DNA of 64,000 bases from Protonemura montana (GCA_947568835.1 OX387602.1:24851021-24915020); one strand, 5' to 3'. Positions 46,801 to 61,179 are shown, counted from the first letter of the stretch. The notes: a model not told the origin generated them from the letters alone. Numbers and translations are program-made.

Positions 46801-49800
46801 GGTCAGTCTGCAAGGTGGGAGTGGTAGGTGCTCACAGGACCTCGATCTTCATGGGTGCAGGTGTAACTGGAAGCCACCGACAGCGGCAATCGGCCATCGA
46901 CAATCGACATCCGAGTTTCGGCCGCTAAACCAATACTTTGCCAAGCTCCTCGGCGTTGTGAAGCAAAGGTCGCGACGGAGATGCAAACACTTCACTCTAC
47001 CGCTCTTCGTGAGCAACAGCGACTAAATAAATATCTGAGCTTCTTGAGGTTTCGTGTTATTTTACTAATTTCCAGAGTTGTAATAACATGTACTTTTCGG
47101 GTAATATGTGTAACGAAAATATTCTAAAGCTTGCAACGAAACGCTGGAAGCCACACTCTGATTTCACAGATGGTTTTATTTTCCACAGAATCAAGATACA
47201 CTTTTTTTCACAAATATTTCGCGTTTAAATAGAACTCTCTTACAATTTTACAAATAGTATTGGAAGTCGTATTCTTCGCTGTCAGTCTAAGCTAAAATCA
47301 ATACAGGAAAATGTGTGCAGCATCTTTTGTGTCTCGTAACGTGCGTGACGTGTAGGTGGAGGGACCATGAATCAAGACAGGTCTTTGCAGAGCAGTGTGC
47401 TAAAGAAATTGCGTTCTGCATTGTGGAATGTTAAGGGATTACGTCTCTGTAGTGTATGTGTGTGTGCATGCTTCAAGTCTGCACACTGGTGCTCCATTGT
47501 GGAGGAAAGTTGGTCGAAATTCCGATCTCTTTAACTACATTATTGTCCCAAAGAGCGACCGAGGAGCGCTCGTGTCCGCGGGGCAATTGTGGAGTCCATA
47601 AAGAACATTCCTCGCTCCTGCGGCTCGCGATCAGGTGCGCTCGGGCCCCGGGCCCTGGGCCCCAAGCCCCGAATGCAGTACAGGGCAAACGCAACGCCAA
47701 CGCAACGCTTTGACAGCGAGCTCAGACTAGAAATTCAATGGAATTCTTGTTCGTTCCCGGAGAACCGGAGAACCGGAAGCTGCAGTGGACCAATTGTGGT
47801 GAGAGCACCGCATCGCTCGGTCGACCCGCATTGTTGGCGTTGCAATGGCGGCGTGATCTGTCGTAACGTGGTGTACCACACCGCGCTGCAGTTCACAGCA
47901 CTGCACAGCATACACTTAACCCGATTACTTTGCAATTTCAAAAAATATTCGCAGTTTTTAGCGAAAATTTTATGGTTCAACTAATATTGGAACGGATAAA
48001 CCGTACCATTCACTTCTTATACATAAATTTAGTCTTAAGTCTTTTATTTTAAAATCCATGGGCGTGGGCCTTTGTTAGTACAATTCTTACTTAACTAACC
48101 TTTAGAGATAATATATGCTTCTAAAATAGTCCACATGTTGGAGGTTTTACTGTTTGTAAACTTTATATCATGATGTCCGAACTCCGAACGGTTGAAATGA
48201 TTTACGCTTGTCTTTCACAGAATACTCATTCACATCCAGTCCGAAGCCTGCGTTGCTGTCACAGCGTAATGAATGCTCCAGTCCTTTACTATACAGCCAT
48301 CCATGACAACACTGTCAGATGGTTTAACACGCGGATTGATAGCGATCGTTATGCCACGTGCTTTTAATTAAAATACGAATATCTAATTATAAAATAATAT
48401 TGTGAAATTCGGCAAAGTGAACTCGTGCTCGATAGTGATCGAGCAACTGGCGTTGTCAATTTTAGTATCGCCATCGGTGATATCGCAATGTGGGCGGGCG
48501 ACGGAGACCTATACGTCGGTCGGCATGAACAACGACAGCACCTCTGGCTTGTAGAAGGGTGCAACTCTGATCGCTTACAGAGGGGTTTAGTCGCGTTTCG
48601 ACACGCTCAAAACCCGAGTTCGGGGACGGTGTTCACCATACGGAAGTGATCCATTTACTGCTTGCAGGATTGTTTTTTCTAGCTGAAATTGGACCGGTAC
48701 GAAAATACCAAACACGGAAATGACCAATATATTATACTGTTTATTATATGTCTGCCTTCCACCAAGTGAAAATGTGGCCAGCGAGCGACTTCAACTTTGA
48801 AGTGCGATTAAAGATGTGACCGCACTCTGACATGACTGCAATAATTCAACAAGCTGCACCATAACTTTTATATGGCGGCCCCGTGCTATTTTTTAATTCT
48901 TATATTGCTACTTCTACCACCCCCACACACGCAGTCTTTCTTTGAGCTCGAAGTACCGCCCTCGAGCCCAGTAATGCATACTGCCAGTGCTCGCACGTTC
49001 TCCGACTGACACCACGGAGCACAACACTTTACGCTTTACTATTTTTGGTATATTTTAAAGCCGTAGCTAATCACGCTTGTGCTTTATTGGGACATGTTTC
49101 TTGGAAGTTGCATAGAAATTATAGTGGCTATTATTATTATTATTATTAGAACATTATGCACTTCTCCTTGGTAGTTGCATGTACGTATCTCAACATTATG
49201 TTGTGCAACTCAATGCGTACTAACGTCGTTCTCAACAGTGACCAATAGTGGCATCTCGGAATTTCTGAAAAACAACTTTACGCAGTACCCATCGATCAAG
49301 TCACTGTTCCCCGTTTGATAACAAACTCTTACTCTCTTGTATAATTGTAAATTATTGGAACATTACATAAACGGTGTAAATAAATGTAATTGAATGTGTG
49401 CTTTACATTCTAAGGAACATTTAGTTGTCTTTATGCTTCAGTTATTTATCATTACAAGGTGTTTCCTCCCATGCCAGCCCGTCTCCTGAGGTCACTAGTT
49501 CACCTCATAAACAATATATTACAGAAAAAAAAGGCACGCAAACATGGTTACAAACCTATGTGAAGGTCAATTGCAGTTGCAATGCAACATATCACTAACA
49601 TTTTTCTCCCCGTATCAAAATGTGGTCTGACCAGAGAGCGAAGCAGGCATCTGAATCCTAGTCGACGCTCCAGGCGTTACTGAAATTGCAAATGATCGGT
49701 GAGCAAGAAAGTAATAGGCGTCGGTGGCGTCGGACGTGCTCTTCGGTAGCCGCCCTCCGACGACGCCGACCAGGTCAAGACCTGGCCTGCCGCCTCCAGC

Positions 49801-52800
49801 AGTCTCACTAGGACGATGCTCACCGCAAGCTCCGCGTTGATGAGCGAAAAATTAACAAGACATATGCACTTCGACCGCCTAGTTAAATTGCTGGTGTAAA
49901 TGCGTCACAAGCCGACAGAAAATGAAGCGTGCCATACAATTCTGCGGTTGTGGTAAACGTTGCAGAAAAACGCATCACGAATCGAGCTTTAAATGGGGTA
50001 TGCGCTCTGTTAAGAACCCGGGCATGTTAAAAAAAATCGGGGTCTCATAAATTGGTGTATCTTTTTCAGTTGATTGCTAGAAAAGCATACTTCTGGGATC
50101 CAACATTTGTCTTTAAAGTGAGACCGAAGAGTAATCTGGGACAGGTGATCATTTAGCCTCACCACGATGAGCCCTACACACGGTAGGGTGCGGGGGTGCA
50201 GACGACGCCGACACAATGGACGCGCGTGTGCCATATGTGCCGAGAATTGCAGATCTCATCTTGGTCCCCTGCACCCTCCGCCTGGCAGCACCACCAGCAG
50301 CAGCAGCACCCCTATCGTGGGGTGGGTTAAGTAATGGCCGTAGACACACGAGCCAACTAATTAAGGCGCACAGCAGCCGCGAGCCCACCTAGGCTAAACA
50401 CAAACGATTGCGTGGCGGTAGAACCGACGACCGAATTTAATTAATACTCGTGACTATTCGTTTGTTTGCGTTTTTCTAAGCTGCACCGATTAGCTGTGTC
50501 GAATTATGGAAGGCAATTTATTATTTTAGCAGTAAGACATAAGGCGGTTGAAATGAACAAGAAACAATAATTTAACTTTTCCAAAGGGCAAACGTTGTGT
50601 ATGTGAACAAATTTCCTGTGAGAATTACTGGGTCTATTACAAAATGAGCTAGAAAGTACAATAAGACGTAATAATGATACAATGTTAAATGCTTTAGACA
50701 CAGCGAATGGTGAAATTGAAATATGATTCATAATACCTTGCAAATATGATCGAATCACGAGCATGTTGATGATATTGAGGTTTGACATCAATAAAGTAAC
50801 TGCCACACATTTTATGGCAATACCTAAAGTAGGTATACTGTCTCAAAGTACTTGCTAAACATTCCATGGAGCTGAGAAAAGCGTGCGATTTATGATAAAG
50901 AGAAAACACCCTTATTTCACGCAAGCCTCGTAAAAAAATCGCCTAGGCACTCAACGATTTGCATAATTTCAATGCAACACCTAGCACGTACCAGCGTCGT
51001 AATGACGTTTGCAGAGTTGCTGCATTGCGTGCGTTTTGGTGCGTACAAGGAAGAGCGACGCACGATGGGGTGTAATCTGTGCCGGCAGATGCCGCACAAG
51101 TGTGGCCTATCAGTCATGTCATGTGCCGCGATGTGGCGCAAGCCAGGGGGGTGAGGGGGGGGGGGGGGAGCGGCAACTCGGTGCGACTGATATCAGGAAG
51201 TGTTTTACAGCTGCTAACGCTCCACCCGCTGACGGCCTCCAGCTTCCAGGAGGGGCGATTGGCAGGACCAGGGTGCGATGCAAGGGCCCTCAATGCTTTG
51301 CAACTGTAAATTACGAGGCAGATTCTGATGCAACCACAGGCCATACGCACACCGTGTTTTTTAAAAGTACGGAACCACTTTCAATTTTTTCCTTAAATTG
51401 TCTAATTAATAAATCACTGCGTTTTAATAATTCAGGTTAAGTATAAGTGCACTTCTATGAAATAAGTGGTAGCGAAAGTTGTGTAAGCCAATTATCTGAT
51501 GTTGTACTAGTTAAGACTCGAAGAAGCAAGAAAAATAATAGTTTTTCACAATCATGATTTCCCAAAAAAATGACAGTCTTAATTTTGCTTTAATAATGAA
51601 ATACTGGAAACAAATGGGGAAGGAAAGGACAACGATCAAAAACCCAAGTGCTTGCACACGATATTTTCCAGCAGTGTGCTTGTTGCCAAGTTACGATCCA
51701 TCACGTGAGTCGCGATATTTGATATCTTTGACGTGGGACGCGCAATCGGCGAACCATCAATTCATCGTACATCGATCGTGCATGCATTTCGGTCTGATAA
51801 CTTGTCATACGATTAATTGGCGGCTCATTGCACTAGATTTACTGCTGCGATACAATGACATTTACTTACTTGGTTTATTAGACGTAAAGTCATTATATTA
51901 TCGTAACGATGCCTTGCCGGGGCAATGTCTTATTGTTGGAGAACTGTGTACTTTATGATACATGGAGAATGAATGATGATGATTCATGACGATCTCGCCA
52001 ATCGCTCGTGATTTAGTCTATCTTGATCTCTGATACCTCTTGTTGTGTCTAGGTACCGAGAGATGGCGGTCTACCTCGCAGGTATCACTGCAATTATTCA
52101 GATAGTCTCTGAAAACAAATCGTGAAGTGAGTCCATGAGGAATGTTTTCGCGGTCCACCCTTTAAAAAAAAACTCCGAGTAAGCCATACTTCCTTCCGCC
52201 ATTAAGGTTAATTGTCGACCGAAATCAGTGCTCGCATCTCGTCCGGCGACGTCGATTGATCCGGCACCTCCTATCGTCTTCCTGCTCTGAGTCGACGTCT
52301 CACGCCCTCCGTCCGCATCCGTCTCATGTGAACCGCGAGCCTGTCCCACAGTGCAGCCCACGCTACGCCAACAGCTTCCGGCACCTCACGTCAACCCACC
52401 GCCTTGCAGGGAGGCACAAGTGCATGGACCATCTTTCCGGTCGTAGTCTCCGGCTCATTGGTTCAGCACAGCCTGCTCTGCTGTACGGTTCTCTCCTATC
52501 TTTGACAAGGTTGCAAATGTTCGAACCTCGGCAACCAAAGCCGGTGGAGAAAAAGTCTGAGACGCCTTGCCAATTGCACGGCATCCCTTTGGTAATTTTA
52601 GGAGAGCAATTTTTTATCTCGCTCAAATGAAATTAAAAGCTAGGACGTTCTAAGCCGCGTCTTAGCGGAGCGCTTCCTGCTTGTCGCGCCTTCTTCCCCG
52701 AGGATTTAAATGTCGTGCAAGTGCATTAGTCCCCCTCCCCTCGCCCCTATCCGGTGCGGTCTGACACGACTCGCCTGTCGTCTCGTGGTTTCACTCGTTC

Positions 52801-53830
52801 AGATTTCCGCGTCGACTCCATTTTCCCAGCCTTTCCATTGACATGTGTCTGACGGATCGCGCGGATAAGCTCATCTTTTCCACCAGGCAGTGCACTCTCC
52901 TCGTCGGACATAGAAGAAGATTCCCTGAGGATTTGCGGCTTGCAATTCTCGTGCTCGTACGTTTTCGCAGTCGGTTGGTTCGTCGGCTTGCGGAGAAGTG
53001 AGTGAAGCATTGTGAGGCGAAACGAGCTGTGGCAGCGAGCCGCGCTGCGATGTAGACGTATTGCATGCTCTCCCCAGGGACGCTGCCGAAAGGTGGGATG
53101 CAAACAGCATATGCTGTAAAAGACTCATAGTGGCAGATCGGAAAATGTTTGTTCCCCGTTTCGTTTCGAATCAATTAAAGCCACGTTTAAAAGGTTTGCA
53201 GGCAGGGAGCACATGCAAGGAGTCAGCTGGATGACATGCACAAAAGTAATAAGAATGTCGTCACATCGAAGCCATCAGCGTCTGGCCTCGTCAGCGCTGC
53301 CCCCCATTTCCCGGGTCACCTCCCCCTGGTGCTCCGGATGGCGCGTGACCCCTACGTCTCGCGGTGCACCCCCTCGCGTCGAGCAGATGAGTCGACGGCG
53401 CCCCCTCTCCCACCACCCCGTCGCCACCGTCCCCGCTAGACACTCCTTGGGGGACACCGGCTACATCTTCATTTCCGGTTCCGCAGGCGACATGTGCAAG
53501 TGTCGGAAGGCGGCGAGATTGATGACGCCCGGGTCTTGATGCGAATTTACGAGATGAGGCGACAGCACGAATGGAGAGTAATGCTGCCAGATTAAAAGGC
53601 CACTTGGTAAGTGAATCTTTTTAGGCAGCTCCAAGCCAATTGAGTGGTAAATGTCGCCGCTGGACTTTCCGAGTGACCACAAAGAGACAAGAATAATGGC
53701 ATAGGAAAAAAGTGTGCCTGTAAAGTTGTAAACGATGACCCGTCAGGATTACGCACGATTATTTTAGCGCGTTCAAATCTCCAAACGACCACAATGACTA
53801 GAAAACTAAAAGTATATTTTATTGTTGCTG
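43805..53830. other. Gene-free stretch
   Basis: No host exon recognised. Contains a GC-rich self-complementary patch at 45178-45270, a CCGGCA-type repeat cluster at 45955-46015, an ATT microsatellite at 49132-49155, a GGGCCC-rich patch at about 47640-47675, and a G-run at 51155. Short frames on opposite strands overlap heavily and lack motifs. Confidence 0.5.
51155..51168 (+). repeat. Poly-G tract
   Basis: Fourteen consecutive G, preceded by GGGGGGTGA, so at least two adjacent G-runs. G-quadruplex potential and a likely site of length variation. Confidence 0.9.
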
Positions 53831-53841
53831 TTTCTCTCACT

Positions 53842-53861
53842 AGAGAGAGAGAGAGAGAGAA
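53842..53861. repeat. GA dinucleotide microsatellite
   Basis: About nine to ten GA units, preceded by CTCTCAC, giving a small inverted CTCTC/GAGAG arrangement. Confidence 0.9.
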
Positions 53862-53864
53862 ATA

Positions 53865-56800
53865 ACGCACCGGTGAGTTACCAAAACTTACATCAACATA
53901 ACAAACATTGCAAGACAACATTCGGCTTTTCGGGGTAAAAGCCCATTTTCGTTAGTGGCGTTCCATATGTCTGCCATTGAAAGGTAATAAAAAAATAAAA
54001 TTACGAAAGTGTTGACTAAGGGTCATTCCCAAAGGTGCAGTTTGTTTATAGCGTGTAAGTTATTGTATCCCGATACCTAGTCCATTAGGCAAGCTGTTCA
54101 CGCGGCCGCAGAGGGTGCTCGACATTTAGGGGACTAGCAAACTCCCTGAGCGCGATGCGACGACCGGCAGGCACTCTGCCTCACTGTTGACGGACCCACT
54201 TCGACGCCACGCGCCTCAAAACAAACACTCGCTGACAAAGTGCACGTCTTTAAGTGCACTTTATGATTTTATGAGCTTGTGCCGGTGCAGCAGGCAGAGG
54301 CGACTGCCTGCAAGCACGCCTGACTGAGTGGCGGAGCGCCATCGCGGGGAGTTCGCGTTGCTATCGCTGCGCCGCGCCGCCCTCATTTCTCAACGAGCTG
54401 ACAAGGATGGCGACGCATAGTCCAGTCCGGGCAGGGCTGGGCACAGCCGGTAAATAGCCGCCACTTCAATAGCAGATTATTGTTATTGCCAATAGAGCAC
54501 CGTAAATCGTGAACTGCAATCAAAACCAATCTGTTTAATTGCGCTCGCCAGTCGCTGTACCATGCAGTAGAACCGATGTCTGAGTTCCAGAATTCAAGGT
54601 TTTGATAGTAAGTATGCATCGATTACCGGCAGTGCATTGGAGTCGGTTGACGCCATCGATATAGCTTAGTGCATTTTATGGTTTATGGTTTCGAATCCTG
54701 CCGCTGCATCGTAATTTACTGTGCGATGGGTGCGCGCCCGGCGGTCGAAACGCTCAATTGAGCGGCCATTAATCGAGGCACTGCTGACTAACTGTTGGCA
54801 GTGTAACGTTAGGGTTTTTTCTCTTTGACACACTATCACCAATCACTCGGCTTGTTAATTGATTTTCTGTTGCAGAAAGGTTTCGGGGTACGCGGCTCGC
54901 GTTCTTCTGGAAATTGGCATAATTTTGCGAAGGTCGCCGTGAATTGAGACAGTGAAAATGTTCGTTTGAACCGCTTGTCCATCGCTTGCAGTTTCCACGT
55001 TGAAAGATGAGTGTCGCTTATTATCGTTAAGCGCAGCCAGACCAGAGATCTCTGGCATACAAAACCCGGAACGCGTATTTGACCGCGAGTTCATGATAGA
55101 CAATAAAACGGAAATTGCCTAGAATGATTATCATATAAAATGAACCACCGATCACGATTCATCTAGTTCCAATAAAATTTTGATCAAAAGATACAGGCCA
55201 AGTCATCATCGTGAGATCAAATAAATATTCATTCGTGGATTGTGTGCTTTTTATAAAAATGTGTTATTAGATATCAATAAATAATAACGGTTGGTTTTAC
55301 TATATTTTTGCGAAACTTTATTATTTTATAAAGTCATTATGCAATTAATATTTTTACACGTTAGTGGCTCATCACGCATGCATTCTCCGATTCTCGGTGT
55401 GCCTAAAAGAAAAGAATTAGCATATGTTATTACAGCTATTATACCATTATAACATGAATTAAGCATAAGTGGCTTGACCGTATGCATCGTAATGATTGTA
55501 ACGATCCCTTGGTGATGCTCATGATTCACGTATTGAGACTTTCTTTAGTGAAAGTACATTTCTCATTTTCTGCAATGATAATGATTCTCTGGATTCCTAT
55601 TTTTTTCTAAAAAAGCAAATCGTCTTCGGGGCACATCATTAGTATTATTTACGCATCAATCTACGCTGACTCGCTCGAAGTGTTCGCTATTATTTTGGAT
55701 AAAAACTGTTAAAAGAGGGTAACGAAATGGGATCGAAAAATGTGCATTATATATTATGCAATCTGCTTCAGATACAGGAAAATGACTCTAACAAAGTCTT
55801 GTTGATTTTTGTCAAATAGTTACCTGAGAGATCAATCACCCCTTGGCGGGTCAAACACCAAATAACAACAAGAAATCTTAAATTTCACATACTCTGTCTT
55901 CAGTCGCGCACTTGTGTGATTAATATCTCAGCCAATTATAATTCGACATCCCTTTTATCCTTCGCAATGCAAACACTTTCAATATTCAGTTACAAGACGC
56001 GCGTGTTATTTATGATCCTTATTATAATATTTGACAGGGAACTCTTGTCTCCGTTTTGTGGCATTGTTACGGGCATGCTCATTAGCTGCAAGCAGCGTCG
56101 CCACAATTGCTGCTGCTTGACACAATATTAACACACAATCATCCATCAACATCATTCAAACCTTGCATTACTCGCACGACTTACGAAATCTCTCCCGTAC
56201 CAGCCGCCCAGTCAGCCTCCCCGGCCGCGTACACCTAACCTACCACGAGCTTCGACTCGCAACATAATGGACCCTATCGGATACTACGTGGTTTCTTTAT
56301 ATTCTGCAGACTACAGTTTTTGGCCTGTACAGCACAGCACGTGGACCACGTACCCCATATAATATATATATATATCAAGTCTTTTATCCGGTAATCAATC
56401 ATGCTGCACAAGGCTTTAAATATCCTTTTAGCAGAAAATCGAACTCCATTCCTTTTTTTTCCCAAGGCATGAGCAGCTTTTTATAGATTCCCCGTTGGTC
56501 AGTGCATGGTTTCAATTGGCAATTGCGATATCTGGGTAATCATTTAACAGCTCCATAACCATAAATTGGCGAACTGGAACGTTTCGATACGTGTTTTTAT
56601 TGCTTTTTGATGTTTTCTGCTATGAGGTATGTGTGTTAACAACTGGCTGCGTACACGCATTGTGCAGATAGTTATCAAAATATCGTGCAAAAGTTACACA
56701 TTGGCACGATGTTAGGCTACAGACAGACTGACGCAGCCAACACATGACTCAGACAGCCTACATTTTGATGTTAAACTCGACTGAAAATTGTATACAATTG

Positions 56801-58625
56801 CACTCAACTAGGATGTTTGCATGTCGAAAAGATCTTCATTAAATGCACTCCCTAGACGTGCAGTTCGCTGTATGGAAAACAAGGAGTGCACATGCAGACT
56901 GCACCAGCAAACACACGCGGTACCTGCCTGCCTCGCTGCCTCGATGCATCGTCATATCATTATTCCAACGAGTTCCCGATTATCCACGATTACCCAGCTT
57001 CCACATCGACGTCTGCACGCTCGGAGTGTGGAGCGAACCGTGCTCAGAGTGTGCTTATCTGGGTACACACATCCTCTCACTAACTCACTCACGCCTGTAT
57101 CCGAGAAGTCTCAACATGTTAAGGGAGAATCAATTAGGAGCTTCGCAGTGCTCACCCGGCCCACCTTGCTCGACGAAACCATGCTGTAGCTACTTGCATC
57201 CAGCGTGCAGCGCGCAGCCAAGTGCAGCGTCGTGCCAGAGCAGCGCAGCGCTGCGCAGACCAGCGACTGCACCTCTAAATCATGTGGGCAGTTGATAATT
57301 GCTCGCGAGAACCGACTAGATCGCCAGTCGCTGACTGTGCGACTCGCAGCGGAATATTTTAATGCTAAATTTGTACATCTTGCACGTAAAAGAAAGGATG
57401 GTAAACTGGTATGGAACGCCGCACAAGGGAGCACCACCGCACGTCGACAACTTATTATGAACGCGCCGAGTTAAAAAAAAAAAAAAAAAATCTTTGAATG
57501 CACACATGTGTTGCCTGAACGCAAGACAGTCATTCTTCTGCCATTTTATTTCGATTTCTTTGCTTATTTGTACAAGTGTAGGTGTTAAGATTGGGGGTGT
57601 AAGAATTGTGGGGAAAAAACTCGATGATCAAATATCCGTTATCTGTGTTCAAATATCGCACGTTTTTCCAGACGCGCGTCGTGGATTTGTTGGTATTGAG
57701 AGCACCTGAGCGTCTTAGCGGTGAGCCACGGCGTAGGCGTTCTTTTTCTTCATATTTGCTCTCGACGTGCGGCAAGCAGCCGCTCGATCTCATCGATACT
57801 TCGATTGGCGACTAGTGTCGAGTGGCCGATCATGTATCGAACGAGCGTCTACGCGAAGAGACGCTCATCATTATGTAGGGCGTCGTTACAGTTGCACCTC
57901 TTATCTCAAACTCTTTTGCGACACACCTTTAACTTTTCTGCGAATTGAGATTGAAGCCGTGTATAAATACAAACTATCCACAGACATGCACGTATGGCGG
58001 CGGCTCTGGTCTCGTATTACTCGTGGAGTGACGGCCGAGGGTGCAGTAAGATGCCTACCAGCATGAAGGCAATGCTGCAGTTTATATGAGTGTGCAACAA
58101 TTTATTGTGTGGATGCCCATTATAACGTTCGTGATACGGTCGTTCCTTCAGTTGCCTAAAGGCTGCATCGGATTGCACTTGCATGCTGCACCAAGTTCTT
58201 GGGATGGATTGGAAAACTGTTTCCCGGATTAGTCACTCGTAACCGTGGGTTAGCCCCGTGATACGCGCGACCAGCTTCCGTTAATTGCGGAGTGCTCGAT
58301 TTATTGGGTCTATTCGTGGCAGTTAAAGTAATGGCAATTTACTAAATTGCCCCGTCGTAAGGTGCTACTGTGTGTATTCACGTACCCCCATAGACACTTT
58401 ACAGCTTAACAATGGGAAAATTACAAGTAAAGTGTTTAGCAAGATGTTTTTGCGAAGGAATGCATCGCTGGGAAAATAATAACGTCTTCACGTTGACATG
58501 GATGTGATATTTTTTAGGACAAATTCCTGGAAAGTGTGGATTTTAGTAAACCTCACTCGGAATGTAGTTCGCTACAACTGCAATGTTAAGTGTGTTTTTA
58601 TTTATGCCTACCCCCAGAAAAAATT
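53865..58625. other. Gene-free stretch
   Basis: No host exon recognised. Contains an AT run at about 56359-56376 next to the palindrome ACGTGGACCACGT, and an 18-nt A-run at about 57473-57490 that could be the tail of a retroposed copy, though no body is recognised upstream. Frames around 56820-57470 overlap in all phases and are not called. Confidence 0.5.
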
Positions 58626-58629
58626 CACA

Positions 58630-58690
58630 AAGAAGAGATAAGAGAAGAAGAGATAAGAAGAGAAGATGAGATAAGAAGAGAAGAAGAGAT
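58630..58690 (+). repeat. AGAAGAGATA purine-rich repeat
   Basis: Degenerate tandem AGAAG and AGATA units on an all-purine strand broken by single T residues. Confidence 0.85.
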
Positions 58691-59199
58691 TTTGTAATTA
58701 AGCAAAGCAATAACGCACTAACTTTTTGGGAATCTTCTATTTGTTTCTGTGCAAAGCTATCCCGCTCCCCAACCCTAACCCCGCAGTTTTTACAAAACAT
58801 TTGGTCAATCACAAAACATTTTCTAAACAAAAATAAGTCGGGCAATCTTTCTTGCTTGCTATTTAGATCTAGAACATCGGACTACAGGAGTCACAAGGAG
58901 TGATTTCCCTGCGTGGGATAGGCACTGAAATCGTTTTCAATTGGAAATTTCTTAAAGTAAGGTACCTGCCGTATCGTGCGTGCAGTGAACGTATACACGT
59001 GGTTTGCAAAACGTATGCCTCCATCATCATCATCCCTCTAAGTGAATCTGATGGTATAAATTATCCTAGACTATAACCTATCATACACCACGTACTTATA
59101 CTCGGTGAAACAAAACAAACATCATCGACGTGGTAAGGCATTGATTACGCAGTATTATCCCAGACAATTGGTGCTTGTGGAATACGAATTATGCATTGA

Positions 59200-59697
59200 A
59201 AGAAACTCTCTCGTGTCTTAACATTTGAATACAGAGCCATACAATTGATATCCTCATTCACCAAAGACACAAAACGTTTTTCGTTTGGGTCGTGTTGTTC
59301 TTGTGCTAAAACATTGTCTGTTTATTTAGTACCGTATTGGGATGTGCTTTTTATTTTGCCACGAATGAAATTGCGCTCCGAAATGAAAACAACACATGGC
59401 AAAATTGAATTGAGCTACACATTTACGTCTTTTGAATACAGATAATTGTACACTGCGGAGGAATTATTGCATGAAATCTGCATAAAATCAATCATTCTTT
59501 CTGTGGAGCAGCTTGGCAAGCCATGCATGTATGATGAACTGCAGCATACATTACAAACACTCACAATTGAACAAAATATTGCAAGAAATAGCAAAAACAG
59601 CATCGAGCTCCTGAAGCGAATGCAGTGCAAAATCTACCACAACACAACTAGCCAAGATCACGTCACGACTGACATCCTCAACTATTATAATAAATAA
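59200..59697 (+). pseudogene. Open frame interrupted by one TAA, unknown product
   Basis: One reading frame is open from 59200 to 59697 except for TAA at 59443-59445. The second half (residues YTAEELLHEI to ILNYYNK, ending TAA) looks like a helical protein. TTTGAATACAGA occurs just before both 59236 and the internal stop. A polyadenylation-like AATAAATAAA overlaps the terminal stop. No family is recognised. It may be a decayed coding fragment or chance. Confidence 0.25.
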
Positions 59698-59699
59698 AT

Positions 59700-60895
59700 A
59701 GTACGTCTAGCATGGAAAAAACAGATTCTCTCGTGTTACGGAATACGGTTGCAACTTTAAAGATTAACATTTTATGCTTTATTGGTCTTATTAGGATAAC
59801 TAGATTCATCATTTACCATTCCTATGAATGCAAGTGCAGGTACATTTTGAATGAGTCTGCATAATACATTATTATAGAATCCCCAGCACACGTAGTTTAT
59901 TGTTGCGAGCGAGCATGGCACACTGGATTGGATGCCACTGCCTATGCAGGTATTTATTAATGCCCACTTTACTTTACTGAATACCAAATTTCTTTTCGCC
60001 TATAAATATATCAAAATGTAGATTAATTTTCTACAAGCTAATAAACTTATAACTTCACAATATTATTAATATCCTTTGCAGAAGCATCATTAGTCTAGCG
60101 ACTCGTCGTTAGACAAATGGCCCCAAGTGATTGAGAACGTCGCTAATATTTTGTATTTGTCCATCAATTAAAATGCACCCACGCGCAAACGGACGTTACA
60201 CAGTATCGCCATGCTCTAGTACAGGTACCTATCCACTACACGCGTGCGTGCGAGCAGAAAGTTAGCAATATTTAAGTCTACATCAAAGTGCAACTAGTTC
60301 CTGCGAAGGAAGGGGCATGTAACCCGCTTGATTTATTCCCTTTGGTCACAAGACAGAAGATGCCCTGCTGCTAACAGCTAACAATGATGCAGGCTTTGGG
60401 CTTCTGCATATTCCTCGGTAGACAGCATCGCCACGATACTCTTTGAGTACCTAATTCTGCGGGCTGCCTTCACAATCCACCTGCAGCTTTCACAAAATAT
60501 ATGTCTGCTACATAATGGTATTCACTACTTGAAATTAGATTTGTGTAACAGGATAATTTAGCTCTCGAATTCCATACCGATACGTAGGCATCCCAGTTTT
60601 GTCCATAAAACACCTCCTTCTGTATCTGTCTCGCCTGTCTGCCGGCCAATGTATTGCATGCCCTCCTCGCCCACAGTCCAAAATAAGCAGCAGATAAATC
60701 TTCGGTGCCAGTTTTTCTAATAATTGCTGTACGTGTCGTGTTTCAACAGTGTTCTAATTCCCTTTGTAAGACGGTCTGCGAGTGCGATGCTCGACGCGGC
60801 GTTTGCTCACGTTCGTGCGAGCACGCTCCCGTCGGCGCCGCAGATCTCAAAATACAATGCTACGAATAAGAGACTGGCACCCGCAATACATGGGA
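59700..60895. other. Gene-free stretch
   Basis: No exon, RNA gene or mobile element recognised between the interrupted frame and the minisatellite. Confidence 0.5.
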
Positions 60896-60901
60896 TTGTG
60901 C

Positions 60902-61170
60902 AATCCTAGTGGAGTGCCCGCAACGTCTTGTGTCTTCGAAGACACCCCCTTCCACATGGTGTAATCCGAGTGCCCGCAACGTCTTGGCTCTTCTAAGACA
61001 CCCCTCACCAGATTCTGCAATCCTAGTGGAGTGCCCACTAAAGTACTGTGTCTTCCAAAACATCCCTTACCAGATGGTGCCATCCGAGTGGAGTGCCCTC
61101 GAACGTCTTGGGTCTTCGAGGACATCCCCTTCTACATGGTGCAATCCGAGTGCCCGATAACGTCTTGGAC
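60902..61170 (+). repeat. Minisatellite, ~61-bp units, about 4.4 copies
   Basis: Units start with AATCC(T/G)AGTG at 60902, 60963, 61019, 61081 and 61143, giving spacings of 61, 56, 62 and 62. Each holds AGTGCCC, then ACGTCTTG or a variant, then TCTTC..AAGACA, then a C-rich run and CC(A/T)...TGGTG. In the first unit the core is the perfect palindrome GTGTCTTCGAAGACAC. Confidence 0.88.
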
Positions 61171-61179
61171 AAAGCGTCC

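Noticed and set aside
52256..53174. Overlapping frames of 85-127 codons on both strands
   Set aside because: All phases are similarly open in this GC-richer stretch, so openness reflects composition.
54661..54700. tRNA-like words TAGCTTAGTG and GGTTTCGAATCC
   Set aside because: The A-box and B-box-like words are only about 20 nt apart, too close for a tRNA, and no acceptor or anticodon stem forms.
56821..57474. Cluster of overlapping frames up to 150 codons
   Set aside because: Multiple frames on both strands are open at once and none resembles a protein family.
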